From assembly GCF_001306915.1 (NCBI RefSeq), contig NZ_LJTC01000015.1:627-64626 (forward strand): 64,000 nucleotides of DNA, given 5' to 3'. Position 1 is the stretch's first letter, and every line of letters starts with the position of its first letter. Source of the stretch: Pseudoalteromonas lipolytica. GTDB lineage: Bacteria; Pseudomonadota; Gammaproteobacteria; Enterobacterales; Alteromonadaceae. The notes below the pieces were generated by a model, which saw nothing but the letters and a program-made list of their open reading frames with translations, was not told the origin of the DNA and searched no databases. A program made the position numbers and the translations under genes. This document shows, one piece after another, positions 46,674-55,600 of the stretch.

Positions 46674-48015
46674 AATACTGCTCCAATGTTTTTAAACTTA
46701 ATTTAGCTTGGCTGTTAAAAGGAAGTGCATCGATATAGCGCCATTTGCGTGGTAAGCAAATACGTTCAAAGCGGTTTGAGAGGTGCGCTTGTAATGTGCG
46801 GTTAATTGCCAATTTCCCCTGCTGTTCAAGCTCTTTATTTGCCTCATCACTGAGCACAACCACCGCACCAATTTGCACGCGCTTAGCTGGAATAACCACT
46901 ACTTTAACTTCTTTTACCCAGTCATGGCTTTGTAGATAACCCTCAAGCTCATCAAGATTTAAACGTTTTTCTTCAATTTTTATCGTTCTGTCTATACGGC
47001 CCAACAGTTTAAATTGACCATTTTTATGAACGAGTGCTCTATCGTCTAAAGGGAAATTTGATTGCTCTAAAATCGCAGAATCTAGCATCAAGCGTCCTTC
47101 ATGATTCAGCGATAAAAAATTACCATTAAACGGCTGCCATGGTACATCAACCGCGGCTTGTGTAACTTGTCGATAAGCAATACCGCCAGTTTCGGTACTA
47201 CCAAATACTTGGGTAGCTGGGCGAGCTAACTGGTTAAATAAAGTTTCGGCATGCTCATTATTGAGTGGTCCGCCAGAGGAAAATAACCATTTAATTTTGT
47301 CGCGCTCAGGAATTAACACATTATCAGCGCATAAACGACCAAGTTGCGCAGGGCTTGAAACGAGCGCTGCATAACGAATATTTTTTAGCCTTTGCGCAAT
47401 ATGTTCAGGATACTGAATTTGTTCACTATCAATTATATGGCCTTTCGCCAACGGCCAAAGTAAGCGAAACAATAAACCGTAAATATGCTGATGCGAAACA
47501 GTTGCTAAAAACGTAAATTGGCTGGGTAAGTCAAATGACATTGAAAGTACTGCAAGCTCTCGATTTAGTACCCGCCACGGTTTTACTATTGGTTTAGATT
47601 GTCCTGATGAGCCTGACGTATAAAATATAACTGCTGTGTTTGTTGGCCATTGTAAACGGTTAGTTTGCAAAGGCGTGTGACCCAGACTGAGTTCAAGGTT
47701 GGTAAATAGCACATCATCATCGATATTGGTCGCATCGCCTGCAAAAAAAGCAGACTGAGCAAGCAATAAACTTAAGGTTTCGTGCTGACCATTAGGCGGA
47801 AGAATAACATTATGACCACTACAGGCTAAGGCAAATAAACGAACTGCAAATTGGTAGGTATCGGGGTGGAATAACACCACATGACTGCCAGCTTTAAGCG
47901 CCGTAAGCTTACTTTGATAAGCCGCAATATCAGCAAAAAACTGTGTGTGTGTTATTGGCTGCCCTGCAATAACAAATGCAGCATCTGGGTGAAATTTCAG
48001 GTTACTCGATACCAT
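46657..48015 (-). CDS. AMP-dependent acyl/aryl-ACP ligase (ApeH-like)
   Basis: A 452-residue ANL adenylating enzyme: P-loop-like VIFYTSGSSGQSKPIVKPW, FSSGGPLNNEHAE, FGSTETGGIAYR, and LDDRALVHKNGQFKLLGRIDRTIKI with C-terminal KRLNLDELEGYL. In aryl-polyene pathways ApeH loads the aryl carboxylate (here presumably a coumarate- or hydroxybenzoate-type acid) on ACP. Shorter than typical 500+ residue acyl-CoA synthetases, as ApeH proteins are. The ATG at 48015 gives MVSSNLKFHPDAAF; the earlier ATG would intrude 50 bases into the upstream gene. Confidence 0.88.
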   Translation of the reverse strand: MVSSNLKFHPDAAFVIAGQPITHTQFFADIAAYQSKLTALKAGSHVVLFHPDTYQFAVRLFALACSGHNVILPPNGQHETLSLLLAQSAFFAGDATNIDDDVLFTNLELSLGHTPLQTNRLQWPTNTAVIFYTSGSSGQSKPIVKPWRVLNRELAVLSMSFDLPSQFTFLATVSHQHIYGLLFRLLWPLAKGHIIDSEQIQYPEHIAQRLKNIRYAALVSSPAQLGRLCADNVLIPERDKIKWLFSSGGPLNNEHAETLFNQLARPATQVFGSTETGGIAYRQVTQAAVDVPWQPFNGNFLSLNHEGRLMLDSAILEQSNFPLDDRALVHKNGQFKLLGRIDRTIKIEEKRLNLDELEGYLQSHDWVKEVKVVVIPAKRVQIGAVVVLSDEANKELEQQGKLAINRTLQAHLSNRFERICLPRKWRYIDALPFNSQAKLSLKTLEQYFAKPE

Positions 48016-48568
48016 TATTTTTAACCTTTTGTCTAACAAGCCATTCCACAAGACCCAAGAGAGCTATCAGAATATAGGCTACTAGTCCGTTGTACAGTGT
48101 CCATGTCTGTAACGATGTAAATAGGCTAGTGTATAACGCAATACTGCCATTAATAATAAAAAACGCGCACCATACTTTAGTAACTTGGCGCGTGTAATTA
48201 ACCCCTTTCTCATCAAGCTCAGGCTCTTTAATTCGAGCAAAACTCTCAATGACTGTTGGGCCACTTTTCAGTGAATAAGCAAAGGTTATGGCCATTACTG
48301 TATTTATAATGACCGGGTACAGTTTTAAGCCCAGATCATTGTTAAAAAACTGCGTTGTAGCTAAAGCGATAATAGCCCAAATAGAGGCGGGCTTTATCCA
48401 TGGCATAGATGTGAGCAGCTTTTTGCTCAGCAAAAGCCTTAAACCTAACAATACCATCAGTACCAAGCTCACTTGCCTTATTGAGATATGCTGTAATCCA
48501 AAATACACAATAAATGGGTATAAAGATAAGCACACTAAAAGCAGTGTTGTGGTTATCGCTTTGAGCAT
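48002..48568 (-). CDS. COG4648-type membrane protein of aryl-polyene clusters
   Basis: A 188-residue integral membrane protein with about five or six hydrophobic segments (TTTLLLVCLSLYPFIVYF, VSLVLMVLLGLRLLL, PASIWAIIALATTQFF, YPVIINTVMAITFAYSL, FFIINGSIALYTSLF, LVAYILIALLGLVEWLV). A soluble loop GPTVIESFARIKEPELDEKG lies between segments 4 and 5. Conserved in these clusters; its biochemical role is not known. It lies nine bases after the second ACP gene and overlaps the ligase gene start. Confidence 0.82.
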   Translation of the reverse strand: MLKAITTTLLLVCLSLYPFIVYFGLQHISIRQVSLVLMVLLGLRLLLSKKLLTSMPWIKPASIWAIIALATTQFFNNDLGLKLYPVIINTVMAITFAYSLKSGPTVIESFARIKEPELDEKGVNYTRQVTKVWCAFFIINGSIALYTSLFTSLQTWTLYNGLVAYILIALLGLVEWLVRQKVKNNGIE

Positions 48569-48576
48569 AGTAATGT

Positions 48577-48822
48577 TTATGAAACGAGTTTTTCTACTTC
48601 ATTTACAACATCTTGCACAGTACGCACTTGTTTAAATGCATCTGGCTCAATTTTCTTGCCAGTGATTTCGCGTAGTTTTACAACTAAATCAACAGCATCA
48701 ATACTATCAAGATCTAGGTCTTGATACAGGTGCGCATCTAGGCTGATATCATCAGCATCAATCTCAAATTCATCTACTAAAATGCCCTGTAAAACGTTGT
48801 AAATGTCAGCAGCGGTTTTCAT
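48577..48822 (-). CDS. Acyl carrier protein (second of two)
   Basis: An 81-residue acidic helical ACP with the phosphopantetheine serine in LDLDSIDAVDLV. A longer frame adds 21 residues, but MKTAADIYNVLQG with AGGAA upstream is the right start. In aryl-polyene systems two ACPs share loading and elongation; which does which here is unknown. It follows the other ACP gene by 25 bases. Confidence 0.92.
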   Translation of the reverse strand: MKTAADIYNVLQGILVDEFEIDADDISLDAHLYQDLDLDSIDAVDLVVKLREITGKKIEPDAFKQVRTVQDVVNEVEKLVS

Positions 48823-48847
48823 GCTTATTCCTACTTCTAAGTCTGTA

Positions 48848-49105
48848 TTATGATTGGTGTTGGTTAATAAATTCTGCCAGTGCATCTACTGATGCAAAAT
48901 GGGCTTTTGTTTGTTCTGAGTTTGCGTCAATTTTAACGTTAAACTCTTTTTTAATGGCTAAGCCAAGCTCTAACGCATCGATGCTATCTAGGCCTAAACC
49001 ATCAACAAACAAAGGTTGGTCATTTTCAATATCATCCACGGTAATATCTTCAAGATCTAAGCTGCTAATGATTAATTGTTTTATTTTGTTCTTTAGTTCA
49101 GTCAT
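48848..49105 (-). CDS. Acyl carrier protein (first of two)
   Basis: An 85-residue ACP: helix I TELKNKIKQLIISSLDL, phosphopantetheine Ser in GLGLDSIDALELGLAI, acidic throughout. Its ATG overlaps the acyltransferase TGA (ATGA). Paired with the second ACP gene immediately downstream, as in known aryl-polyene clusters. Confidence 0.92.
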   Translation of the reverse strand: MTELKNKIKQLIISSLDLEDITVDDIENDQPLFVDGLGLDSIDALELGLAIKKEFNVKIDANSEQTKAHFASVDALAEFINQHQS

Positions 49106-49887
49106 AGGTGCCTGAGTTCCTCTGAAAAGTAATGTTGCAAATCACGGGTTAAATGTCGTGCTTGCATAGCGGGTTGTTCATTATTAAATGTATCGTTAAA
49201 CGTAAATCGGTCAGTGGCAAAGCGCATCTCAAAATGCGCTTTTGTTGCGGCAACGCAATACCATGGTGTGCCTTTGGTCAAAGTGCTGGGTTTCATACTA
49301 ATCAGCACTGAGGTTATAGGGGCTTTACAACGCGCAGCAATATTTGCCGCGCCACGCTTAAATTTTAACTGTTCACCTGGGGTTGTGCGGGTGCCTTCAG
49401 GAAAGATAATCAGGTTATTTCCAGCAGCGAGTGATGCTTCACAATCATTAAGTAACTCTTGCGGGTCTTCATTACTAATATAACCTGTGCCTTTAATTAC
49501 GCCGCGCATAAATGGATTTTTAAATAAGTGCGCTTTGACCACGCAATCAGCATTTTTAATCACAGATATCAGCACCACAACATCAATTAATGAGGGGTGA
49601 TTGGCAAGTACTAACTGCCCTTTAAGATCATGAAATTTCTGTTTATCTTGCACAGAGAAATGGATAGCACCGGTGTAATGCATTAAAGCAACAAAGAATT
49701 TAAAACTATAGTGAACAGTTAAACGGGCTTTCTGCTTACGTTTAAATTCACAAGGTTCCAAAAATCGTTGAATAGGTAAAACTAACAAGGTAAGTAAAAT
49801 ACCGCCAAACCCAAAAACAGCAAAGCAAAAACCAGTTGCTAATACACGCCAAATTTTGTTCAGCTTTTTATTTAAATTAGCCACCAT
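49102..49887 (-). CDS. PlsC-type 1-acylglycerol-3-phosphate/lysophospholipid acyltransferase
   Basis: A 261-residue acyltransferase with N-terminal membrane segment (VLATGFCFAVFGFGGILLTL), the catalytic H-x4-D in LVLANHPSLIDVVVL, and FPEGTRTTPGEQLKFKRGA as the phosphate-binding block. It is probably involved in attaching the polyene acyl chain to a glycerolipid-type anchor. The start overlaps the preceding gene by 11 bases and the stop overlaps the ACP ATG. Confidence 0.9.
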   Translation of the reverse strand: MVANLNKKLNKIWRVLATGFCFAVFGFGGILLTLLVLPIQRFLEPCEFKRKQKARLTVHYSFKFFVALMHYTGAIHFSVQDKQKFHDLKGQLVLANHPSLIDVVVLISVIKNADCVVKAHLFKNPFMRGVIKGTGYISNEDPQELLNDCEASLAAGNNLIIFPEGTRTTPGEQLKFKRGAANIAARCKAPITSVLISMKPSTLTKGTPWYCVAATKAHFEMRFATDRFTFNDTFNNEQPAMQARHLTRDLQHYFSEELRHL

Positions 49888-50587
49888 GGTACTGTAGCAT
49901 CCAAGCTGATTGTTGATGTGTCAGCAGCGATTGTGATCCTTTGCTTGCTAAAGCAGCTGCTAACTGTAGACTCAAGGGTAAGCACGAGTCACTTTGAGAG
50001 TGTTCAGATTCAGGAAGTTTTGTTAATTCAAAATACGGTTTGTCTACCTGAACTTTGGATAATATGAACGACACACTATGAGCGATTTGTTGCTCATCGC
50101 TAAATGGTAAGTATTCATCAGGTAATACACTTTCGGCATGGGCAACCAAAATTTGCTGCTCAACACCACTCTGGACACGTGCAAAACCATCAATCATGGC
50201 TGAAATAATGCTGTCTTGATCACCTGCTATGGCATTCATCGGGGCTTTGTTTTTTGCAATAATCGAGAACAAGCCTGTTGCAGCATTATGTACACTCAAA
50301 CCAAATGCGGTCGGAGAAAGCGGTTCTTGTTCAACAAGTGAATGCAATAGCTGCGCTGTTTTAGGTAAGTCACCATGACGAGATGAAAAATTAACGGCTA
50401 ACTGCTGATGCTCACCTTGCGCTTGATGCATAGTATGAAGTGCCATTTTCATAAACGGGCTTAGACGGCGGCGCTGCATTGGTGCAACCCAGCTTAAATC
50501 AAGGTCAGGGTGATCAAGATGGCTTAATTCTGCAATTTGTTGCTCGGGCGCAACCCATACACACAAATTATTAACAACAAATTTCAC
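49877..50587 (-). CDS. Beta-ketoacyl synthase chain-length-factor-like protein (ApeC-like)
   Basis: A 236-residue member of the Ketoacyl-synt_2 family: APMQRRRLSPFMKMALHTMH, VNFSSRHGDLPKTAQLLHSL, SPTAFGLSVHNAATGLFSII and AMIDGFARVQSGVEQQILVAH. There is no active-site Cys in the usual nucleophile place, consistent with a non-condensing partner that sets chain length by pairing with a ketosynthase. First gene of the operon; initiated at GTG with a weak AAAGAA upstream, and preceded by the dapA terminator, so the operon promoter should lie within about 50584-50660. Confidence 0.86.
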   Translation of the reverse strand: MKFVVNNLCVWVAPEQQIAELSHLDHPDLDLSWVAPMQRRRLSPFMKMALHTMHQAQGEHQQLAVNFSSRHGDLPKTAQLLHSLVEQEPLSPTAFGLSVHNAATGLFSIIAKNKAPMNAIAGDQDSIISAMIDGFARVQSGVEQQILVAHAESVLPDEYLPFSDEQQIAHSVSFILSKVQVDKPYFELTKLPESEHSQSDSCLPLSLQLAAALASKGSQSLLTHQQSAWMLQYHGG

Positions 50588-50654
50588 AAATATTATTCTT
50601 TTAGCGCCAAACGATTGCTAATTTTACCCATAAGGCATAAAAAAGTAAAATAAT

Positions 50655-50683
50655 GGTGCTTAATTGTAGTGAAATTAAGCACC
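50655..50683 (-). terminator. Terminator of the dapA-type gene
   Basis: GGTGCTTAATT pairs perfectly with AATTAAGCACC around a seven-base loop. On the minus strand it follows the dapA stop by about ten bases and precedes a T-rich stretch (ATTATTTTACTTTTTT), separating dapA from the aryl-polyene operon. Confidence 0.82.
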
Positions 50684-50692
50684 CATTCATCT

Positions 50693-51607
50693 TTATCGTA
50701 AAATAACGTCTTTTTCGTCTAAAAGTTGAGCTTTTTCGCCTACTATATCAGCAATATTAAGTTCGTTAATGTAGTCTAAACCGATTTCTTGCTGCGCACA
50801 TGTAAGTGGCACATAAGGAAGACGGAACACAGGGTTCACGGCGCCTGTCATCATCAGCGCCGTATTAATAGCGATTGGGTTAGGTTCGCAGAATAGCCAG
50901 CCCATAAGTGGCTGCAGTTTTGCATTAAGTGCATCATTTTGCTCATCCATTAACTGACGGAACAAGCCCGGAATAATGTTAGATGTAACCGAAATAACAC
51001 CGTGAGCATTATGAATGTGCCGTGCATCATGTGCTTCATCGTCATTACCAGACCAACAAGCAATACCTTGCTGTTCATAATGAGCAATACGCTCATTGCC
51101 ACCGCACTCTTTTACACCGATAAAGTTTTCGTGCTTAGCGAGTGGCTCAATGATATCTGGTGTTAAATCTTGGCCTGTACGCCCTGCTACGTTGTAGATA
51201 AACGCAGGACCAATATCAAGTAAACGGTTAAAGTGCTCTTTCACACCCGCCAGTGACGTGCGCCCGTAATAAGGGTTGATTTGTAGCGCGGCATCCATAC
51301 CGGTGGCAAAACCATACTGGGTTGCTTTAATCGCTTCACGCGTGTTGTTGCTACCTGTATTACCAACAATTAATAAACGATCAGAGAATTTGCTAACACT
51401 GTGTGCAATTAGCATTAAGTGTTCTTCCCAATTCATTAATTGGCCTTCACCTGTGGTACCACCGACGATGATGCCATCAACACCAGCTGCAATTTGCTGC
51501 TCAACAAGGTCGTCATAACATGCAAGATCAATGTCACCATTGGTTAAATACGGTGTTTTTATAGCGGTGATCAAACTTGCTTGTTTAATTGTTTCTAGGT
51601 TGCGCAT
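50693..51607 (-). CDS. dapA: 4-hydroxy-tetrahydrodipicolinate synthase family protein (plant-like DapA)
   Basis: A 304-residue DapA-type aldolase condensing pyruvate with aspartate semialdehyde in lysine synthesis. Visible: GGTTGEGQLM near the N-terminus, Tyr in FIYNVAGRTGQDL, Schiff-base Lys in FIGVKECGGNERI, and SGNDDEA. The start MRNLETIKQASLITAIKTPY resembles the plant enzymes more than E. coli DapA. A longer frame adds 41 hydrophobic residues unlike the family and is rejected. Paralogue or sole enzyme cannot be known from this window. Confidence 0.85.
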   Translation of the reverse strand: MRNLETIKQASLITAIKTPYLTNGDIDLACYDDLVEQQIAAGVDGIIVGGTTGEGQLMNWEEHLMLIAHSVSKFSDRLLIVGNTGSNNTREAIKATQYGFATGMDAALQINPYYGRTSLAGVKEHFNRLLDIGPAFIYNVAGRTGQDLTPDIIEPLAKHENFIGVKECGGNERIAHYEQQGIACWSGNDDEAHDARHIHNAHGVISVTSNIIPGLFRQLMDEQNDALNAKLQPLMGWLFCEPNPIAINTALMMTGAVNPVFRLPYVPLTCAQQEIGLDYINELNIADIVGEKAQLLDEKDVILR

Positions 51608-51724
51608 AACTTTTTTAATGTTTGGAAAATTTGCGCTAGTTGTATCATAAACACAGGCATTTTCCGAGTAATGAGCTGCAATAAATAAAAATACTTGAGA
51701 AAAAATCAAAGTTAAGCCAAAATC

Positions 51725-51750
51725 AAACACTGTATAAATTAACAGTGTTT
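51725..51750. promoter_or_regulatory. Inverted repeat in the divergent dapA / DUF6058-like promoter region
   Basis: AAACACTGT and ACAGTGTTT are perfect inverse copies with eight bases between, 17 bases before the ATG of the rightward gene and about 120 bases before dapA. Form and place fit a dimeric repressor operator; which regulator is unknown. Confidence 0.5.
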
Positions 51751-51767
51751 ATTGTGAGTATTTGATA

Positions 51768-52421
51768 ATGCAACTTTCTAAATTTTTGGCAACCTACTTT
51801 TATACTACCGAAGAGCTGTGCCATACCCTCTCAATTGATGAGGAAACGCTATCGGCATGGCAACAAAGTAGTTTATTTCCAAAACCGAGTTACTGTTTGC
51901 AGAGTCAATTAGAATGCAGTTCGTATTCGGGCATTTATCAATGCGAAGAATATCAAGACTATTACCCTCGTGGCGCCGCTAGTTGGGGGCAATTAATTAT
52001 CAAACATGACATAACCTCATCCTGCCAAGCGTTTAATTATTTTGCTCAGCAATATTCGAATCAACTTAGTAAGCTTGCCGAGCAAGGCTTTGCTATCAAT
52101 GAAGAATTATTTGGCAGTGAAATTGACGAGCACTTACAGCAAGTTTGGCAACAGTTTTTATGCAGTAAATACGGTGTGCTCACACAAAATGGCTTAGTTG
52201 AAGAAGCCGTTCAGCTAGATGTGGCCAAGCTATTGATTGATGATATTACTGAAATGCGCACTAAAACAGGTTTAAACATGGATGAACGTCAAAGCTTGCA
52301 TAAGGCACTAAAACTAATAAATCGCGCGTTAAGCCATGGTACGGGCAACGAAGGTAAAAATACCTTACGCCATCGTTATATTGATGACGTAGTGGCAAAG
52401 TACGATCTATCGATAAAATAA
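51768..52421 (+). CDS. DUF6058-like protein, possible natural-product-associated
   Basis: A 217-residue soluble protein starting MQLSKFLATYFYTTEELCHT, with TLSIDEETLSAWQQSSLFPK as a helix-turn-helix-like beginning, then QSQLECSSYSGIYQCEEYQD and YYPRGAASWGQLI with several Cys and aromatic residues. I believe it matches the DUF6058 family labelled natural product biosynthesis protein, with moderate confidence; no enzymatic motif is evident. It is transcribed away from dapA and the aryl-polyene operon. A TTG six bases upstream is in frame but the ATG is preferred. Confidence 0.65.
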   Translation: MQLSKFLATYFYTTEELCHTLSIDEETLSAWQQSSLFPKPSYCLQSQLECSSYSGIYQCEEYQDYYPRGAASWGQLIIKHDITSSCQAFNYFAQQYSNQLSKLAEQGFAINEELFGSEIDEHLQQVWQQFLCSKYGVLTQNGLVEEAVQLDVAKLLIDDITEMRTKTGLNMDERQSLHKALKLINRALSHGTGNEGKNTLRHRYIDDVVAKYDLSIK

Positions 52422-52568
52422 CCTCTCATTTTTGCGCTTAAAATGAAGCGAAACTGAATGACCGCACAAAGTTACAACTGTGTTTATTTTGTTGTAAATA
52501 GGTTAATACAATTTGCTACTTTTGTTTTGTAGGTTTTCATCTGCTTGATCGATAGATTGGTCTGGTCG

Positions 52569-52615
52569 AGTTATTGCTCTTGTCATATTTGTTATTTTGA
52601 CACCTAGCAATAACT
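52569..52615 (+). promoter_or_regulatory. Long imperfect hairpin in the subtilase 5' region
   Basis: AGTTATTGCT pairs with AGCAATAACT, a small 2/3-base internal loop follows, then TGTCA pairs with TGACA around a 12-base A/T-rich loop. It ends about 42 bases before the subtilase ATG. It may be a leader structure or an extended operator. There is no T-tract. Confidence 0.5.
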
Positions 52616-52657
52616 TCTTTCTTCCAAACTAATTACATCAAAATACAGGATGAAAAA

Positions 52658-55600
52658 ATGAAACCTTTTCCAAGGCTTGGTCGCTTAAAGGCGACCTACT
52701 TAGCCATGCTCGGCTTATCGATTGCCCAGCCAGCAACCGCAGAAGAATCATTTGTTACACAACAAAGTAAAGCGGATGCCCTTACATTCACTTTGATCAC
52801 TGGGGACAAAGTATCGGCTGTTGTCAATAAAGACGGCAAGCTAGGCGGCATTCGATTAGTGAATGCCGATGGTTCAGATACATTCACCAGTATCTTTAAA
52901 CGTGGTAACAACACCTATGTTGTTCCAAACCATGCTCAAGCCTTAATTGATTCAAATACGATTGATTTAGAGTTATTTAACATTAATAAGTTATATGAAT
53001 CTGGTTACGATGATGCATCAACAGACGCCCTCCCAGTCATTGTTGAATACCGCGACGGTACCCTTGCAGGACCGGCAGTCCCAGCAACGCTTGCTGGTAT
53101 GTCATTAACCGGTGAAATTGAGCTAATCGACAGCGCCGCATTTTCAATCAGCAAAGACAAAGCAGCGCAAACTTGGCAAACTCTCGTTGCACAAGCTGAC
53201 GTTGAAGGTCTTTGGCTTGATGCTGTCGTTCATGCTCACAAGGTTACCCAGTCAGAAACACTCACTCCAACAGTCCCGCTTACCGGCGCATATGGAGAGT
53301 CTGCGATTAACTATAATGGCGCAGGTATTAAAGTTGCCGTACTCGATTCAGGATACGACATTGAGCACCCAGATTTACAAGGGCGAGTAATAGCATCACG
53401 AGACTTTACTTACTCAAGCAACGGTGTAGATGATTTAAATGGTCATGGTACTCATACAGCCTCAACCGTTGCAGGCAATGGCCATGAGTCAGAAGGTAAA
53501 TGGGTCGGTGTGGCGCCTGCTGCCGATTTAATAATCGGTAAAGTACTTGGCAATACAGGAGGAGGATCAACTTACGGTATTTTAAATGGCATGCAATGGG
53601 CGGTGCTTTCTGAGCACGCTGACATTGTAAATATGTCGTTAGGTGGTACGGCAACAACCTGTAGTGGCCCACTGGTTGAGATGGTTGAAGCACTGAGCGA
53701 TAAAGCTTTATTTGTTATCTCTGCAGGTAATAGCTTTACCCGTGAAACGATTGGTTCACCGGGCTGCGCGCCAAGTGCATTAACCGTGGGTGCCATTGAT
53801 CGTGATGGCAATACGGCGTCGTTCTCTTCACGCGGTCCATCGCCAGATGGCCATTCAGCAAAACCGGATATTGCCTCGCAAGGTGTATCTGTTGTTGCTG
53901 CTGCTTCTGGTGGCTTAGGTGATACGGCTTACCGCGTCTATTCAGGTACTTCGATGGCAGCCCCGCATGTTGCCGGTGGTGCTGCAATTGTTATGCAAGC
54001 TCGCCAAGACCTTACACCAAAAGAAATTAAAGACGTGCTTACATCATCTGTATTTAGTGGTGATTCTCACGTACTTGAGCAAGGTGCCGGTGCTATGAAT
54101 ATCAACCGTGCCATTGACCAAGCTATTGTAGCCCCTGCAAACCGTGAACTTGGCTACTTTGATAGCGCTACTAATAATGAATTTACAGAAACACAGATCA
54201 CGCTGACAAATACGTCTGATGAGAGTATTAAATTAAAATTGAAATTAGACTTAATTGGCGAAGATGGCAAAACACAATTGCCGGGGACTCTGGCAGGATT
54301 AGAAGTTAAGTCTGTGACAATCCCTGCCAAAGGTGTTGCTCAAGTTCCTATGTGGATTGACCCAAGTGTGGCACTTAATAACAGTGCTTATGGTGCAATT
54401 ACAGGTCGTATCACAGGCACAACCGTTGGCAATACCGACCAACAAGTGACTGTACCAGTGTCGTTTTGGATTGACCAGCCTCACGTTAATTTAACGGTAA
54501 ACCTGACTGATCGCTGGGGTAATCAAGCAGGCTCTCCATCTAAGCTTTACTTAATTAATGAAGAAGATGATTGGGGCAGTCTTGTTAGGCTCACTGGCGG
54601 TAAAGCCAATATCGATGTACCTGCTGGTTACTATACGTTGATTGCTAACATTATGACTTACGATAACCCGCAAACCAGCTCTGGTTTAGTTGAATCAGCG
54701 GCACAAATGGCTGTATTAAATCGTAAGATTGATGGCAAAACAGAGATTAACTTTGATGCACGTAACGCTCAGCCTGTTACCTTTAAAGCTGACCAGCCTC
54801 TTGATCCACAAGGTTATTCGTTTGGCTTTACTTACGCGATTGACGATCAAGAAGTTGCGAAGCTTGCTGCTATCGAAATGGCACCTGATTACGTAAATGA
54901 TATGTATGCATGGTCACAAGGTCATGACGACCGTTTTCGTTCATTTATCACCACCCGCGCGGTAGCTCCAGAAACAACCGTCACTATGCAAAACGGCGTT
55001 GAACTTGATTACATCAAACAAGGTTTAGCACTGTCTTTTCATGGTGAAGGCTCTGCAGAAGTCGTACCTGTAGGTGATGCAGGCTACAGCACTGATTGGA
55101 GTCAATTTGAGTTAGATGGAAAAATTGCGCTTATTGCTAACCCTAATTACCTCACGTCTTACATGGTTGGTAACGCGATGAAACATGGCGCCAGCGGTGT
55201 GATTTTTTATCGCCCTGATCGTGGTGGCCGATATAAAGGCGCGATCACAGGCACACCAAAAGTACCCGTGATTGGTATCAGTACCGAACAAGGTGAAGCC
55301 TTAATGGCAGAAATAGAGGCTGGCAACAATATCGTTAGCTGGTCTGGTATTGCGGCTGAACGCTCACCTTATGCTTATTCAATAAACCATATTGTTGATG
55401 GCCGAATTCAATCTGGGCAAATCAATATTGCTGAACATAAAATGCATAAAATAAGTGCGTCTTATCACTCCCAAAATGATGAGCGTCCGGCATGGACTGA
55501 TGTTATGGCAATGACCAACAGTACCGGTGAGTTCTACTCGACAGGTAGCTCGCAGTTAATTATGTTACCTCATCAACGTGATGAATATTTCACAGCAAGT

